Source: Mycobacterium colombiense
GTDB taxonomy: Bacteria > Actinomycetota > Actinomycetes > Mycobacteriales > Mycobacteriaceae
NCBI RefSeq assembly: GCF_003284975.1
Contig: NZ_QMEU01000002.1
Span: forward strand, 1-64,000
Length of the DNA: 64,000 bases
Direction: 5' to 3'
Part shown: positions 35,421 through 44,180 of the stretch, piece after piece
How positions within the stretch are numbered: position 1 is the stretch's first letter
How the letters are laid out: each line of letters begins with the position of its first letter
The notes under the pieces: model-generated
Database searches by the model: none
What the model saw: only the letters and a program-made list of their open reading frames with translations
What the model was told of the DNA's origin: nothing
Made by a program: the position numbers and the translations under genes

Positions 35421-36217
35421 GAATCGGATTCATCGGCGCGGGACGGATGGGCCGCCCCATGGTCGGCCGCCTGGTGGCCGCCGGTCACGACGTCCGGGCC
35501 GTGGGCCGGACGGCCGAAAAGCGCGGCGAGGTCGAGCAACTGGGCGCGCGGGCCGTCGGCGCGGCGGCCGAGGCCGGTGCCCAAGCCGACGTCGTGGTCC
35601 TCTGTGTGTTCAGCGACGAACAGGTTCGACAGCTCTGCCTGGCCGGCGAATTGCTGGCCGCCCTGCGGCCCGGCGCGGTGCTGGTGGTGCACACCACCGT
35701 CAACCCGCACACCATCGCGGCCATCGCCGAGCACGCCAACGGCGTTGACGTCGTCGACGCCGCGGTCAGTGGGGGCCCACACGACATCGCCGCCGGCCGG
35801 CTCACGCTGTTCGTCGGCGGTGCCGACCAAGCGGTTGACCGAGTGCGACCGCTGCTGGCTTGCTACGGCGACCCGGTCCTGCACGTCGGGCCCGCCGGCG
35901 CGGGTCAGAAGGTGAAACTCGTCAACAACGCACTGTTCGCCGCGCAGATCGGGCTCCTTGCCGAGTCGATACGACTGGCAGAAGTGCTCGGCGTCCCGGA
36001 AGCCACATTGCTGAGCGCCCTGGGGCACGGCAGCGCGACCAGCCGCGTGCTCAACCTCGTCGCGGCGGGCGGTTCCATCGCGTCGTTCATCGAAATGACC
36101 GGTGAGTTCGTGGCGAAGGATGTGGCCGCCGTCCGCGCTATCGCCGGGGAGTTGGGCAGCGGCCTGGGTGCGCTGGATGACGTCATCGCGGCCATCGGCG
36201 CCGCGAAGAGGGTATGA
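35417..36217 (+). CDS. HIBADH-like NAD(P) dehydrogenase, second of tandem pair
   Basis: Related dehydrogenase of 266 residues with intact GFIGAGRMGRPM, DAAVSGGPHDIAAG and catalytic Lys in GQKVKLVNN. Its GTG overlaps the preceding stop (GTGA). It is clearly homologous to its neighbour but diverged throughout, indicating an old duplication. It closes the DUF35-thiolase operon. The typical reaction is NAD(P)-linked oxidation of a beta-hydroxy acid. The natural substrate is unknown. Confidence 0.9.
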   Translation: MRIGFIGAGRMGRPMVGRLVAAGHDVRAVGRTAEKRGEVEQLGARAVGAAAEAGAQADVVVLCVFSDEQVRQLCLAGELLAALRPGAVLVVHTTVNPHTIAAIAEHANGVDVVDAAVSGGPHDIAAGRLTLFVGGADQAVDRVRPLLACYGDPVLHVGPAGAGQKVKLVNNALFAAQIGLLAESIRLAEVLGVPEATLLSALGHGSATSRVLNLVAAGGSIASFIEMTGEFVAKDVAAVRAIAGELGSGLGALDDVIAAIGAAKRV

Positions 36218-36254
36218 AATGCCAGCGTTTTGGTCTTTCCGGTTCGTCACGAAG

Positions 36255-36284
36255 GTATTACCGTTAGCGTTACAGTCAGTGACT
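36255..36284. promoter_or_regulatory. Repeat-rich putative promoter/operator of the P450-ferredoxin unit
   Basis: On the minus strand three hexamers run head to tail, TAACGC-TAACGG-TAATAC (36272-36255), followed on the plus strand by a perfect odd palindrome, AGTCA-G-TGACT, at 36274-36284. The block lies 46-75 bp upstream of the P450 start at 36330. It does not match the GAGAAT operator, so this unit may be under different control. Confidence 0.4.
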
Positions 36285-36329
36285 CCGCTGTAAAGGTTCC
36301 AGCCCGACCTCGCCGCTGAGGAGGATGCA

Positions 36330-37535
36330 GTGACAAAACCGAAGGTCGTCTTCGATCCCTACTCCGAGGACTACTTCAACAATCCGTTCGACATCTATCG
36401 GCGGATGCGCGAGGAAACGCCACTGTATTACGACGAGAAGGAGGACTTCTACGCGCTGACCCGTCACGAAGACGTGGCGGCCGCGTTCAAGGACTTCGAG
36501 ACGTACTCTTCGGCACGCGGCTGCGACCTGGCGATGGTGCGCCGGGGCATTGCCCCCGAGCAGAAGTCGATCATCTTCATGGATCCGCCGGAGCACCGCC
36601 ACATGCGCAGCCTGCTCAATAAGGCGTTCACCCCGCGGGCGATCCAGTCGCAGCGCGAGACGATCATCGAGGTGATCGACAAATACCTGGGTGCGGTCGA
36701 CTCGGACAACTTCGACGTGGTGCAGGATTTCTCCGGTCCGTTCCCGGTTGAGGTCATCACCCGGATGGCTGGAGTGCCGGAGGAATACCGCCAGCAGGTC
36801 CGCCACTGGATCGACACCAGCCTGCACCACGAGCCGGGGCAGATCGAGATCAGCGAGGCCGGCATGCAGGCCAACATCGACACGGCGATGTACTACTTCA
36901 GCCTGGTCCAGGAGCGTCGCCAGGAGCCGCAGGACGACATGATCAGCCGGCTGATCGCCGCCGAGATTCCCGGTGAAGACGGCCAGCTGCGCAAGCTCGA
37001 CGACATCGAGATCTGCGGGTTCGCAACGCTTTTGGGTGGTGCGGGCGCCGAGACCGTCACCAAGTTGATGGGCAACGCCGCGGTCATCTTCGCCAATCAC
37101 CCCGACCAGTGGCAGAAGCTCCAGGAGGACCGGGACAAGATCCCCGGGGCTGTCGAAGAGCTACTGCGCTACGAGGGACCGGTGCAATACAACGTCCGCT
37201 ACACCCTCAAGGAGGCCCACGTCAGCGGTGGGGTCATCCCGCCGGGCAAACCGGTATTCCTGTGCGGCGCCGCGGCCAACCGCGACCCGGACGCCTTCAC
37301 CGACCCCGACACGTTCGACATCGAACGCGACCACACCGAGGCGCAGCACCTCGGACTCGGGTACGGGATCCACAGCTGCCTGGGCGCAGCGCTGGCCCGC
37401 CTGGAAAGCCGGATCGCGCTGGAGCGGCTGCTCGATTTCATGCCGCGCTACGAGCTCGACCTGGCGGGATGCAAACGGGTGACCATGCAAAACGTGGCGG
37501 GCTGGAAGAACGTGCCCGTCAAGGTGCTTCGTTGA
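36330..37535 (+). CDS. Cytochrome P450
   Basis: Class I P450 of 401 residues. I-helix GGAGAET at 236-242, ExxR at Glu277-Arg280, and heme loop LGLGYGIHSCLG with Cys350. The usual Phe at the start of the heme loop is Leu. GTG 36330 is preceded by GAGGAGGAT. The ferredoxin gene follows after 11 bp, so they form a redox pair. A hydrophobic substrate is expected; the regiochemistry is not predictable. Confidence 0.94.
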   Translation: MTKPKVVFDPYSEDYFNNPFDIYRRMREETPLYYDEKEDFYALTRHEDVAAAFKDFETYSSARGCDLAMVRRGIAPEQKSIIFMDPPEHRHMRSLLNKAFTPRAIQSQRETIIEVIDKYLGAVDSDNFDVVQDFSGPFPVEVITRMAGVPEEYRQQVRHWIDTSLHHEPGQIEISEAGMQANIDTAMYYFSLVQERRQEPQDDMISRLIAAEIPGEDGQLRKLDDIEICGFATLLGGAGAETVTKLMGNAAVIFANHPDQWQKLQEDRDKIPGAVEELLRYEGPVQYNVRYTLKEAHVSGGVIPPGKPVFLCGAAANRDPDAFTDPDTFDIERDHTEAQHLGLGYGIHSCLGAALARLESRIALERLLDFMPRYELDLAGCKRVTMQNVAGWKNVPVKVLR

Positions 37536-37546
37536 AGGGGGCCACG

Positions 37547-37747
37547 ATGACGAAGAAGATCGAAGTCGACTGGGGACTCTGCGAGAGCAACGGTGTCTGC
37601 ATGGGCATCAACCCAGACATCTTCGAACTCGGCGACGACGACATGTTGACCGTCCACCAAGAGGAAGTCACCCCCGAGAACGAGGCGGACGTGCGCGAGG
37701 CCGTCCGTCAGTGCCCTCGGCAGGCGATCTCGATCGTCGGCGAGTAA
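37547..37747 (+). CDS. Small ferredoxin with Asn in the cluster motif
   Basis: Ferredoxin of 66 residues, immediately after the P450. Motif Cys12-x-x-Asn15-x-x-Cys18 and Cys56-Pro, so Asn is at the variable fourth-ligand position; a 3Fe-4S cluster is likely. The rest is very acidic, as expected for a P450-docking protein. AAGGGGG precedes ATG 37547. It converges on the DUF1330 gene with one base between stops. Confidence 0.92.
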   Translation: MTKKIEVDWGLCESNGVCMGINPDIFELGDDDMLTVHQEEVTPENEADVREAVRQCPRQAISIVGE

Positions 37748-37748
37748 A

Positions 37749-38033
37749 TCAGAATCCGGAGAGGATGACGGCGTTGCAGTCGGCAGCCTGCTGGCGCAGT
37801 TTCGCCGCCTTCTGGTAGCCCTCGGATTCGTACCACGCCCGAGCCGCATCCACCGATTCGAATTCCAGCACGACGGTCTGGTCGCCGTGCCAGTCCCCCT
37901 CGATGACTTTGGGCGCGGTGTCCACCGCGAGGATGGTGGCACCGCTCATCGCGGATCCGGCGGCTTGAGCGTATGCCTTCATGCCTTCCGGGTCTTTGAT
38001 GGCCTCGGTCAGGATGACATACCCTTTGGCCAC
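37749..38033 (-). CDS. DUF1330-type small dimeric alpha/beta-barrel protein
   Basis: Product of 94 residues. MAKGYVILTEAIKDPEGMKAY, EGDWHGDQTVVLEFESVDAARAWYES and the C-terminal NAVILSGF match the DUF1330 family, a ferredoxin-like fold seen beside many catabolic genes. No catalytic residues are established for the family. GTG 38033 follows AGGAGATTC. It lies 30 bp after the ferredoxin of the minus-strand P450 unit and is probably its last gene. Confidence 0.85.
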   Translation of the reverse strand: MAKGYVILTEAIKDPEGMKAYAQAAGSAMSGATILAVDTAPKVIEGDWHGDQTVVLEFESVDAARAWYESEGYQKAAKLRQQAADCNAVILSGF

Positions 38034-38063
38034 TCGAATCTCCTTACTCGCCCGTAATTTTGG

Positions 38064-38252
38064 TTATTTCTCGCTGATCGCCTGCTCGGGACAGCATTGG
38101 ATCGCCTCCTGGGCGGCGGACTCCAATTCCGTTGGGACATCGGAATCTATCGCTACGGCGTAACCGTCGTCGGTCAGGCTGAACACGTCGGGGCACAGCG
38201 TGAGACACATGCCGTGACCGCGACATCGCTGGTCGTCTACCCAAACCTTCAT
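38064..38252 (-). CDS. Small ferredoxin with His in the cluster motif
   Basis: Ferredoxin of 62 residues. Motif Cys10-x-x-His13-x-x-Cys16, a further Cys20-Pro, and a later CP (CCPEQ). It is similar at the N-terminus (MKVWVDxQRCxGH) to the ferredoxin at 11860. It overlaps the stop of the upstream P450 by 4 bp (ATGA), which firmly pairs the two. It would donate electrons to that P450. Confidence 0.93.
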   Translation of the reverse strand: MKVWVDDQRCRGHGMCLTLCPDVFSLTDDGYAVAIDSDVPTELESAAQEAIQCCPEQAISEK

Positions 38253-39523
38253 GCCAGTGTGAACTCCAGGTGCAATTCGGTCAGGCCACGCAGAATGTAG
38301 GTCGGAACGTATTGGTAACGACGGCTATCCGCGGGCCCGTGGACGTCCTCGTTGATTTTAATATCCGTCGTGCGGTCGAGCAGCCGTTCGATCGCCACCC
38401 GGGTTTCGGCCCGCGCCAGCGGGGCGCCGGGGCAGCTGTGGATACCACGACCGAACGAGATGTGCTGGCGCGCGTTCTTGCGCGTCGGATCGAAGGTGGC
38501 GGGTTCTTCGAACCGGCGCGGATCACGGTTGGCCGCGGCCTGCACGATCATCACCGTGGTGCCGGCCGGCAGGTCGACGCCGCCGACGTTGACCGGCCGC
38601 CGGTTCATCCGGAAGTCGCCCTTGACCGGGCTCTCGTGGCGCAGCGACTCTTCGATGAAATTCGGGATCAGGCTGCGGTCCTTGCGCAGCTGCGCCTGGA
38701 TGTCGGGGCGCTCGCCCAGCGTCTGCAGGGCCGCGCCGAGCAGCCGCACGGTGGTCTCCTGTCCCGCCGAAAACACGTTGCTGGCGACGCGGGCCACGTC
38801 CTCGACGTCCGGGATCGAACCGTCGGGAAAGGTGGCGGTGGCCAGCCCGGTCAGCACGTCGTCACGCGGCTCGCTCCGGCGGTCGCGGACGTAATCGGAG
38901 AACAGGCCGTAGAGGAATTCCAGCGGGCTGTGGGCCAACGATTCCTTGCCGGTGCCCCCGACGCCGCCGCCCGAGTGCTCGCGAATGCCCTTGACGAATT
39001 TGTCGCGGTCTTCCATCGGCACGCCCAGCAGGTCGGCGATCACCAGCAGGGTGAACGGGCCCGCGAAGCCCTTGATCCATTCGCCGCGGCCGGGGGCCAG
39101 GAAGTCATCGAGCGCCTGGTCGGCGAGCGCCCACATGGCGTCCTCGTTCTCCTTGAGGCGCTTCGGGGTGATCAGTCGCATCAGCAGCGAGCGATGGTTG
39201 GTGTGGGTCGGTGGGTCGAGCGTCGGCAGCTGGTCGCTGAACGGCAGTTCGTCACGGTGCTGCTCGATCAGCTCGGTGATGTCGTCGCCTTCGATCGGGA
39301 CCGGGAAGCCGGGGAACGGACCCGTCACCGAGATGCAGGAAGACCAGGTCTCGGCGTCGTTGAGCACCGCACACGCCTCGTCCCACCCGGTGATCATCGT
39401 GACGTCGTGGTGGCTTTCCCGGGTGACGGGGCATCGCTGACGCAGCGCCTCGTAGTAGGGGTACGGGTTCTCGATGAGCTCGCTGCCGCGAAAGAAGTCC
39501 AACTCGGAGAATTCGTTCGCCAT
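38249..39523 (-). CDS. Cytochrome P450
   Basis: Class I P450 of 424 residues. I-helix AGQETT at 253-258, ExxR at Glu292-Arg295, heme loop ISFGRGIHSCPG with Cys364. A Gly-rich insert (about 183-193) lies before the G-helix region. The start at 39523 lies 26 bp after a match to the recurrent operator, so this P450-ferredoxin-DUF1330 unit is probably in the same regulon as the acyl-CoA dehydrogenase and Rieske operons. Substrate unknown. Confidence 0.94.
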   Translation of the reverse strand: MANEFSELDFFRGSELIENPYPYYEALRQRCPVTRESHHDVTMITGWDEACAVLNDAETWSSCISVTGPFPGFPVPIEGDDITELIEQHRDELPFSDQLPTLDPPTHTNHRSLLMRLITPKRLKENEDAMWALADQALDDFLAPGRGEWIKGFAGPFTLLVIADLLGVPMEDRDKFVKGIREHSGGGVGGTGKESLAHSPLEFLYGLFSDYVRDRRSEPRDDVLTGLATATFPDGSIPDVEDVARVASNVFSAGQETTVRLLGAALQTLGERPDIQAQLRKDRSLIPNFIEESLRHESPVKGDFRMNRRPVNVGGVDLPAGTTVMIVQAAANRDPRRFEEPATFDPTRKNARQHISFGRGIHSCPGAPLARAETRVAIERLLDRTTDIKINEDVHGPADSRRYQYVPTYILRGLTELHLEFTLA

Positions 39524-39549
39524 CTCCTGCTCCTTGAATCTCGGCTAGT

Positions 39550-39564
39550 GAGAATGTGCCTCTC
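39550..39564. promoter_or_regulatory. Recurrent operator, copy 5 (two mismatches)
   Basis: GAGAAT-GTG-CCTCTC has a perfect left arm and two mismatches in the right arm. It lies 26 bp upstream of the P450 start at 39523, nearly the same spacing as at the ALDH (29), acyl-CoA dehydrogenase (30) and CMD (22) genes. Confidence 0.5.
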
Positions 39565-39687
39565 GCGGATGAGTATTACATTTTCACACGGGGTGGTGGT
39601 CGTCAACGACGGGTCCCCGCCGGGTGTCACGAGATGCGCGAGTCCGCCGGCCGCCGGCCGTGGCGCGCCGGTCCGCATCGCGCCCGA

Positions 39688-40203
39688 CTAGCTGGCGGGA
39701 ACCAGGTCGGCGGCCACCGAGGGCCACGCCAGCAGCCCGCTGCGGAACGTCTCGACGTGGCCGACGGGGGCGTGCGGTACGGCCGCGGCCGCGAGGGCCT
39801 GGGCCTTGAACGTCTGCGCCGCCATGCTCAGCTGGTGTTGCACCAGGCCGACGCTGTCATCGAGTTCCGACGGCCAGTCCTCCCCCCACAGCGTGACCTC
39901 CATGGCGCCCTGATCGAGGGCCCGCAGCACGCCTTGGCGAACCCGCGCGTCGCAACCGAACAGGTCCGCCGCGGCCGCCAGGGCCTGGGGGCGGGGCCGC
40001 GATTGCACCGATGCCAGCGCCTCTTCGAGGTCGAGCACCTGAGCGCCGATGATCTGCAGCGGCCGATCATCGGGGTGGTCGGCCAGATCCATCAAGAGCA
40101 CGGTGACGTCCCAACCCGCCATCGACCGGTCGAAGATCCAGCCACCGGCGAACCGCACCACATCGACCGCGGTGGTGGCAACGACGTCGAGCCGGTACCT
40201 CAT
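39688..40203 (-). CDS. Uncharacterised protein coupled to TetR
   Basis: Product of 171 residues. An N-terminal segment (VVRFAGGWIFDRSMAGWDVTVLLMDLADHPDDRPLQI) reads as alternating strands, and the middle is helical and Ala-rich (LASVQSRPRPQALAAAADLF). No signal peptide or known motif is seen. ATG 40203 overlaps the TetR stop by 4 bp (ATGA), so it is co-expressed with the regulator and may modulate it. I do not recognise the family. Confidence 0.65.
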   Translation of the reverse strand: MRYRLDVVATTAVDVVRFAGGWIFDRSMAGWDVTVLLMDLADHPDDRPLQIIGAQVLDLEEALASVQSRPRPQALAAAADLFGCDARVRQGVLRALDQGAMEVTLWGEDWPSELDDSVGLVQHQLSMAAQTFKAQALAAAAVPHAPVGHVETFRSGLLAWPSVAADLVPAS

Positions 40204-40835
40204 GCCGTCTCGAGCTTCTTCGGGGGCGCGAAGTCCCGCGCCAGTGTCTCGGCGTACTGCTTGAATACCTCGGGCAGCGGTATCGAGGGATCGAGTAACC
40301 ATGTGGTTTCCATTCCGTGGACGAAGGCGAGGATTTCCACTGCCTTGACGGCGGGGTCTATGTCTTCGCGATACCGGCCGTCGGCCTGACCGCGACGGAT
40401 GAGCTCGGCGACGATGTCGGTGGCGGCCCGGTGCCTCGCTAGCATGCGGTCGTGCAGCGGAGCCTCCGGGAGGATGTTCTCGACGAGCAGCACCGTGAAC
40501 GTCCCTACCAATTCGGGGGCCCGGTGGAACCGGTCCGCGACCGCGGCGATCTGGTCGAACAGGTCCCCGGTCCGGTCGGCGTGGGTGTCGTCGTCGAGGT
40601 CGCGGGCATCGAGCACCGCGTGCAGTAATTGCTCTTTCGATTCGAAGTGATGCAGTAGGCCCGCCGGTGTCACCCCGGCCTCACCGGCGATCTGGGCGAG
40701 CGTGGTGCTGCGCCAGCCGTTGCGGGTGAGCAGGCGTTGGGCGACGTCGAGGATCCGCATCTTGCGGTCCTCCCCCTTGGCGAGAAGTGTGTCGTATCGC
40801 CGTGCGACGGGCACCAGGGTCCTCTCTACCGACAT
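40200..40835 (-). CDS. TetR-family regulator
   Basis: Product of 211 residues. The N-terminal helix-turn-helix is at about 28-70 (LDVAQRLLTRNGWRSTTLAQIAGEAGVTPAGLLHHFESKEQLL), with a C-terminal ligand/dimer domain. It lies downstream of the thiolase gene on the same strand, 106 bp away, with an imperfect inverted repeat just before its start that may be its own operator. It is one of two TetR candidates for the window-wide GAGAAT operator; its own promoter lacks that motif, which argues against it. Confidence 0.92.
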   Translation of the reverse strand: MSVERTLVPVARRYDTLLAKGEDRKMRILDVAQRLLTRNGWRSTTLAQIAGEAGVTPAGLLHHFESKEQLLHAVLDARDLDDDTHADRTGDLFDQIAAVADRFHRAPELVGTFTVLLVENILPEAPLHDRMLARHRAATDIVAELIRRGQADGRYREDIDPAVKAVEILAFVHGMETTWLLDPSIPLPEVFKQYAETLARDFAPPKKLETA

Positions 40836-40844
40836 AGCAAAACC

Positions 40845-40868
40845 AACTTAGTGAACACACAGTAGGTT
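40845..40868. promoter_or_regulatory. Imperfect inverted repeat upstream of TetR
   Basis: AACTTAGTG and CAGTAGGTT flank a 6-base spacer; as an inverted repeat the arms agree at 7 of 9 positions. It ends 9 bp before the TetR start codon, a plausible autoregulatory site. No GAGAAT-type site is present here. Confidence 0.35.
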
Positions 40869-40941
40869 AGTTTGGGCGCTGTGACAAGGGTCACGTGGTG
40901 CACACTTTCGGCGCGCGTGCGGCCGCTGCGGGCCGCGGCGG

Positions 40942-42096
40942 TCAGCTCACCAGCTCGACCAGCGTGGCGTTGGCGGTGCCGCCGCCTTCGCACATGGTCT
41001 GCAACCCGTAGCGAATCCCGTTGTCGCGCATGTGGTGGGCCATGCGCGTCATCAACACCGCCCCCGACGCGCCCAGCGGGTGTCCCAGCGCGATCGCCCC
41101 ACCCAGCGGGTTCATCCGGGCCGGGTCCGCCCCGGTTTCTGCCAGCCACGCCAGCGGAACCGGCGCGAAGGCCTCGTTGACCTCGAAGACACCCACGTCG
41201 GACAGCGCGACGCCGGCCTTGCCCAGCACCTTCTCGGTCGCGGGGATGGGGCCGGTGAGCATCAGCACCGGATCGGCGCCGGTCACCGCACCCGCCAGGT
41301 AGCGCAAGATCGGCGTCAAACCGAGCTCGACGGCCAGTTCCGCGGTGGTCACCAGCAGGGCGGCGGCGCCGTCGGAGATCTGCGAGGAATTGCCCGCATG
41401 GATCACCCCGTCCTCGGCGAAGGCGGGTTTGAGGGTGCCGAGCTTCTCCACGGTGCTGCCGCGCCGCACGCCCTCGTCGGCGGTGACGACGTTGTTGTCG
41501 CCTCCCTCGACGAACACCGGCACCAGCTGCTCGGTGAATGCGCCGCTGTCCTGGGCCCCGGCCGCCCGCTCGTGGGACTCGACGGAGAATTCATCGAGGC
41601 GGGTGCGGGAGAATCCCCATTTCTTGGCGATCAGTTCCGCCGACAGGCCCTGGTTGAAGGAGAAGTCGTCATAGCGGGCAAGGACTTTCGGGCCGTAGGG
41701 CATACCGGTTGCGCGGGCGGAACCGAGTGGAACGCGGCTCATGACCTCGACCCCGCCGGCCACGACGACATCCTGCTGCCCGGACATCACCGCCTGCACG
41801 GCGAAGTCCAGCGCCTGCTGGCTGGACCCGCAGGCGCGGTTGACGGTGGTGCCGGGGATGGTCTCGGGCCAACCGGCGGCCAGAACCGCGTAGCGGCCGA
41901 TGTTGCTGGACTGATCGCCCACCTGGGAGACGCAACCCCAGACCACGTCGTCGATGATCTCGGGACCGATGCCGGTGCGCTCGATGAGTTCGGTCAGGAC
42001 GACCGCGGACAGGTCGGCGGCATGCATGCCGGACAGGGCGCCGTTGCGCTTCCCCACCGGCGTCCGAACGGCCTCGACGATGACTGTTTCTCGCAT
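40942..42096 (-). CDS. Acetyl-CoA acetyltransferase (thiolase)
   Basis: Thiolase of 384 residues with the full catalytic set: nucleophile Cys89 in NRACGSS, the NEAFA loop, His in GGAIALGHPLGASG, and Cys in MCEGGG. It would cleave a beta-ketoacyl-CoA. It starts 4 bp after the enoyl-CoA hydratase stop and is third in an acyl-CoA dehydrogenase-hydratase-thiolase series, one beta-oxidation cassette lacking only the hydroxyacyl-CoA dehydrogenase, which could be one of the SDRs here. Confidence 0.94.
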   Translation of the reverse strand: MRETVIVEAVRTPVGKRNGALSGMHAADLSAVVLTELIERTGIGPEIIDDVVWGCVSQVGDQSSNIGRYAVLAAGWPETIPGTTVNRACGSSQQALDFAVQAVMSGQQDVVVAGGVEVMSRVPLGSARATGMPYGPKVLARYDDFSFNQGLSAELIAKKWGFSRTRLDEFSVESHERAAGAQDSGAFTEQLVPVFVEGGDNNVVTADEGVRRGSTVEKLGTLKPAFAEDGVIHAGNSSQISDGAAALLVTTAELAVELGLTPILRYLAGAVTGADPVLMLTGPIPATEKVLGKAGVALSDVGVFEVNEAFAPVPLAWLAETGADPARMNPLGGAIALGHPLGASGAVLMTRMAHHMRDNGIRYGLQTMCEGGGTANATLVELVS

Positions 42097-42100
42097 ATCC

Positions 42101-42934
42101 CTACTCCGATTGCTTGTCGCCAGAATGTGGTTCCGCGCCAGATTTTGCTAGGGCCCACCGACCAGTAAACGATGGCTCCCGCCGTTGCGCGAAAGCGGCG
42201 TAGGCGGCCGCCGTGTCCGCGGTCGCGAAGTTGACGCCCTGGGCGCGGGCCTCGCTGGCCAGCGCGTCCCGCAGGGTGCGGTCGGCGCCCTCGTTCAGTA
42301 GCGCCTTGGTGTGGGCCAGCGCGATCGGCGGGCCGGCCGCCAGTCGGTTGGCGAGATCGTCGACGAACGCGTCGATCTCCGCGGCCGACACCACCCAGGT
42401 CACCAGGTTCAGGGCGCACGCTTCCTCGGCATCGATCGTGTCCGCCAGCAACGCGAGCCGCTTGGCCTGTTGCAGCCCAACGATTTTGGGCAACAGCCAG
42501 GAGCCGCCGAGGTCGATCGACAGACCACGCTTCGAAAAGATCTGGCAGAACGTCGATTCCGGTGTGGCCACCACCAGATCACAGCCCAGCGCGAGGTTCC
42601 AGCCGGCGCCGACGGCCACCCCGGTCACCTTGGCGATCGTCGGAACCGACAGCTCGTGCAGCGCCAGCGCCACGTCGGTCAACCGCTGCAACTTGTACTT
42701 CGGATGGATGTCCTCGGGAGCCGAGATGTCCGCGCCGGAACAGAAACTGCCGCCGGAGCCGGTGATCACCAGTGCGCGCACGCCGGGATCGTGGCCGGCG
42801 GCATCCAACGCGTACCGCAGGGCGGCCCACAGTTCCGGGTTGATCGCATTCTTGCGACGCGGGCGGTTGAGCGTGAGGGTGCGCACCCCGTCGCGGTCCT
42901 CCGACAGCAACACGGGGTCATCGGTCGTGGTCAA
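42101..42934 (-). CDS. Enoyl-CoA hydratase/isomerase (crotonase) family protein
   Basis: Crotonase of 277 residues. Oxyanion-hole segments are TGSGGSFCSGADI and GVAVGAGWNLALGCDLV; the usual second catalytic Glu region reads IDLGGSW, so Asp stands near the expected acid. TTG 42934 overlaps the acyl-CoA dehydrogenase stop (TTGA) and has GAGGAG close upstream. It adds water to, or isomerises, an enoyl-CoA. Middle gene of the beta-oxidation cassette. Confidence 0.9.
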   Translation of the reverse strand: MTTTDDPVLLSEDRDGVRTLTLNRPRRKNAINPELWAALRYALDAAGHDPGVRALVITGSGGSFCSGADISAPEDIHPKYKLQRLTDVALALHELSVPTIAKVTGVAVGAGWNLALGCDLVVATPESTFCQIFSKRGLSIDLGGSWLLPKIVGLQQAKRLALLADTIDAEEACALNLVTWVVSAAEIDAFVDDLANRLAAGPPIALAHTKALLNEGADRTLRDALASEARAQGVNFATADTAAAYAAFAQRREPSFTGRWALAKSGAEPHSGDKQSE

Positions 42935-44112
42935 TAGCTCCTCGGCAACTTCAGGACGTTGGCTCCCAAAAAGTTCAGAATCATCTCCTGGCTGACCGGC
43001 GCGATCTTCATCAACCGGGCCTCGCGGAAGTAACGGGTGATGTGGTATTCCTCGGCGTAACCCATGCCGCCGTGGGTTTGCAGCGCCCGGTCGGCGGCGG
43101 TGAAGCCGGCGTCGGCGCACAAATACTTTGCCGTATTGGCCTCTCGCCCACAGGGTTTGCCATTGTCGTAGAGCCAGGTGGCCTTGCGCAGCATGAGCTC
43201 GGCGGCGTCGAGCCGGGCCAGTGAATCGGCGAGTGGGAACTGCAATCCCTGGTTCATGCCGATGGGTCGGCCGAACACCTCGCGCTCATTGCCGTATTTC
43301 ACCGCCTTCTCCAGCGCCACCCGGCCAATGCCGAGCGCCTCGGCCGCGATCAGCATCCGCTCCGGGTTGAGGCCGTCGAGGATGTACTGAAAGCCCTTGC
43401 CTTCCTCGCCCACTCGGTCCTCGACCGGCACCTCGAGATTGTCGATGAACAGTTCATTGGAGCTGACGGCGTTGCGGCCCATCTTGCGGATGGGGCGGAT
43501 GTCGACGCGGCTGCGGTCGAGATCGGTGAGGAACAGGGTCATCCCGTCGGTCTTCTTGGTGACCTCGTCGTAGCTCTGCGTTCGGGTGAGCAGCAGGATC
43601 TTGTCGGATTCCATCGCTTTGGAGATCCAGACCTTGCGACCGTTGACGATGTAGCGATCACCGTCGCGCTTGGCGAACGTGGTGATCCGCGAAGTGTCAA
43701 GCCCGGCACCGGGTTCGGTGACCCCGAAGCAGACGTGCACCTCGCCGGTCGCGACCGCGGGCAACGTACGGGCCTTGAGCTCGTCGGAGCCGTGCACCAC
43801 GACCGGCTGCATGCCGAAGATGGACAGGTGAATCGAGCTGGCGGCGTTCATGGCGCCGCCGGACTTGGCGACCTCCTCGAGCAGGATCGTCGCTTCGGTG
43901 ATTCCCAGGCCATGACCGCCGTACTCGGTCGGGATCGTCATGCCCAGCCAGCCGCCATCGGCGATGGCCTGATAGAACTCGGTCGGAAATTCGTGCGCCT
44001 GGTCTTTCTCCATCCAGTACTGGTCGTCGAATCTCCGTGCCAGCTCCGCGACCGACCGACGGATCAGTTCCTGATCTTCGGTCAGTTCAAAGTTCATTCC
44101 AGCGCCGGGCAC
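42931..44112 (-). CDS. Acyl-CoA dehydrogenase
   Basis: FadE-type enzyme of 393 residues. GVTEPGAGLDTSRI, GRKVWISKA and the C-terminal THGGMGYAEEYHITRYFREAR identify it. Glu in LDGLNPERML matches the alternative catalytic site, and the classical C-terminal Glu is absent. GTG 44112 is chosen because GAGGAG lies 8 nt upstream; ATG 44097 is a possible alternative. It differs strongly from the other four acyl-CoA dehydrogenase families in the window and heads the ACAD-hydratase-thiolase cassette. Confidence 0.93.
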   Translation of the reverse strand: MPGAGMNFELTEDQELIRRSVAELARRFDDQYWMEKDQAHEFPTEFYQAIADGGWLGMTIPTEYGGHGLGITEATILLEEVAKSGGAMNAASSIHLSIFGMQPVVVHGSDELKARTLPAVATGEVHVCFGVTEPGAGLDTSRITTFAKRDGDRYIVNGRKVWISKAMESDKILLLTRTQSYDEVTKKTDGMTLFLTDLDRSRVDIRPIRKMGRNAVSSNELFIDNLEVPVEDRVGEEGKGFQYILDGLNPERMLIAAEALGIGRVALEKAVKYGNEREVFGRPIGMNQGLQFPLADSLARLDAAELMLRKATWLYDNGKPCGREANTAKYLCADAGFTAADRALQTHGGMGYAEEYHITRYFREARLMKIAPVSQEMILNFLGANVLKLPRSY

Positions 44113-44180
44113 TGCTCAGTCTCCTCTTCTCAGCGCGAACAACTCAGAAGCACCCGGCACGCCGACGAATTAGGTGCTCT

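Noticed and set aside
35419..35433. GAGAAT-CGG-ATTCAT resembles the recurrent operator
   Set aside because: It lies inside the start of the second tandem HIBADH-like gene and encodes the normal RIGFIG sequence of the cofactor site, so chance is a sufficient explanation. The right arm also has two mismatches.
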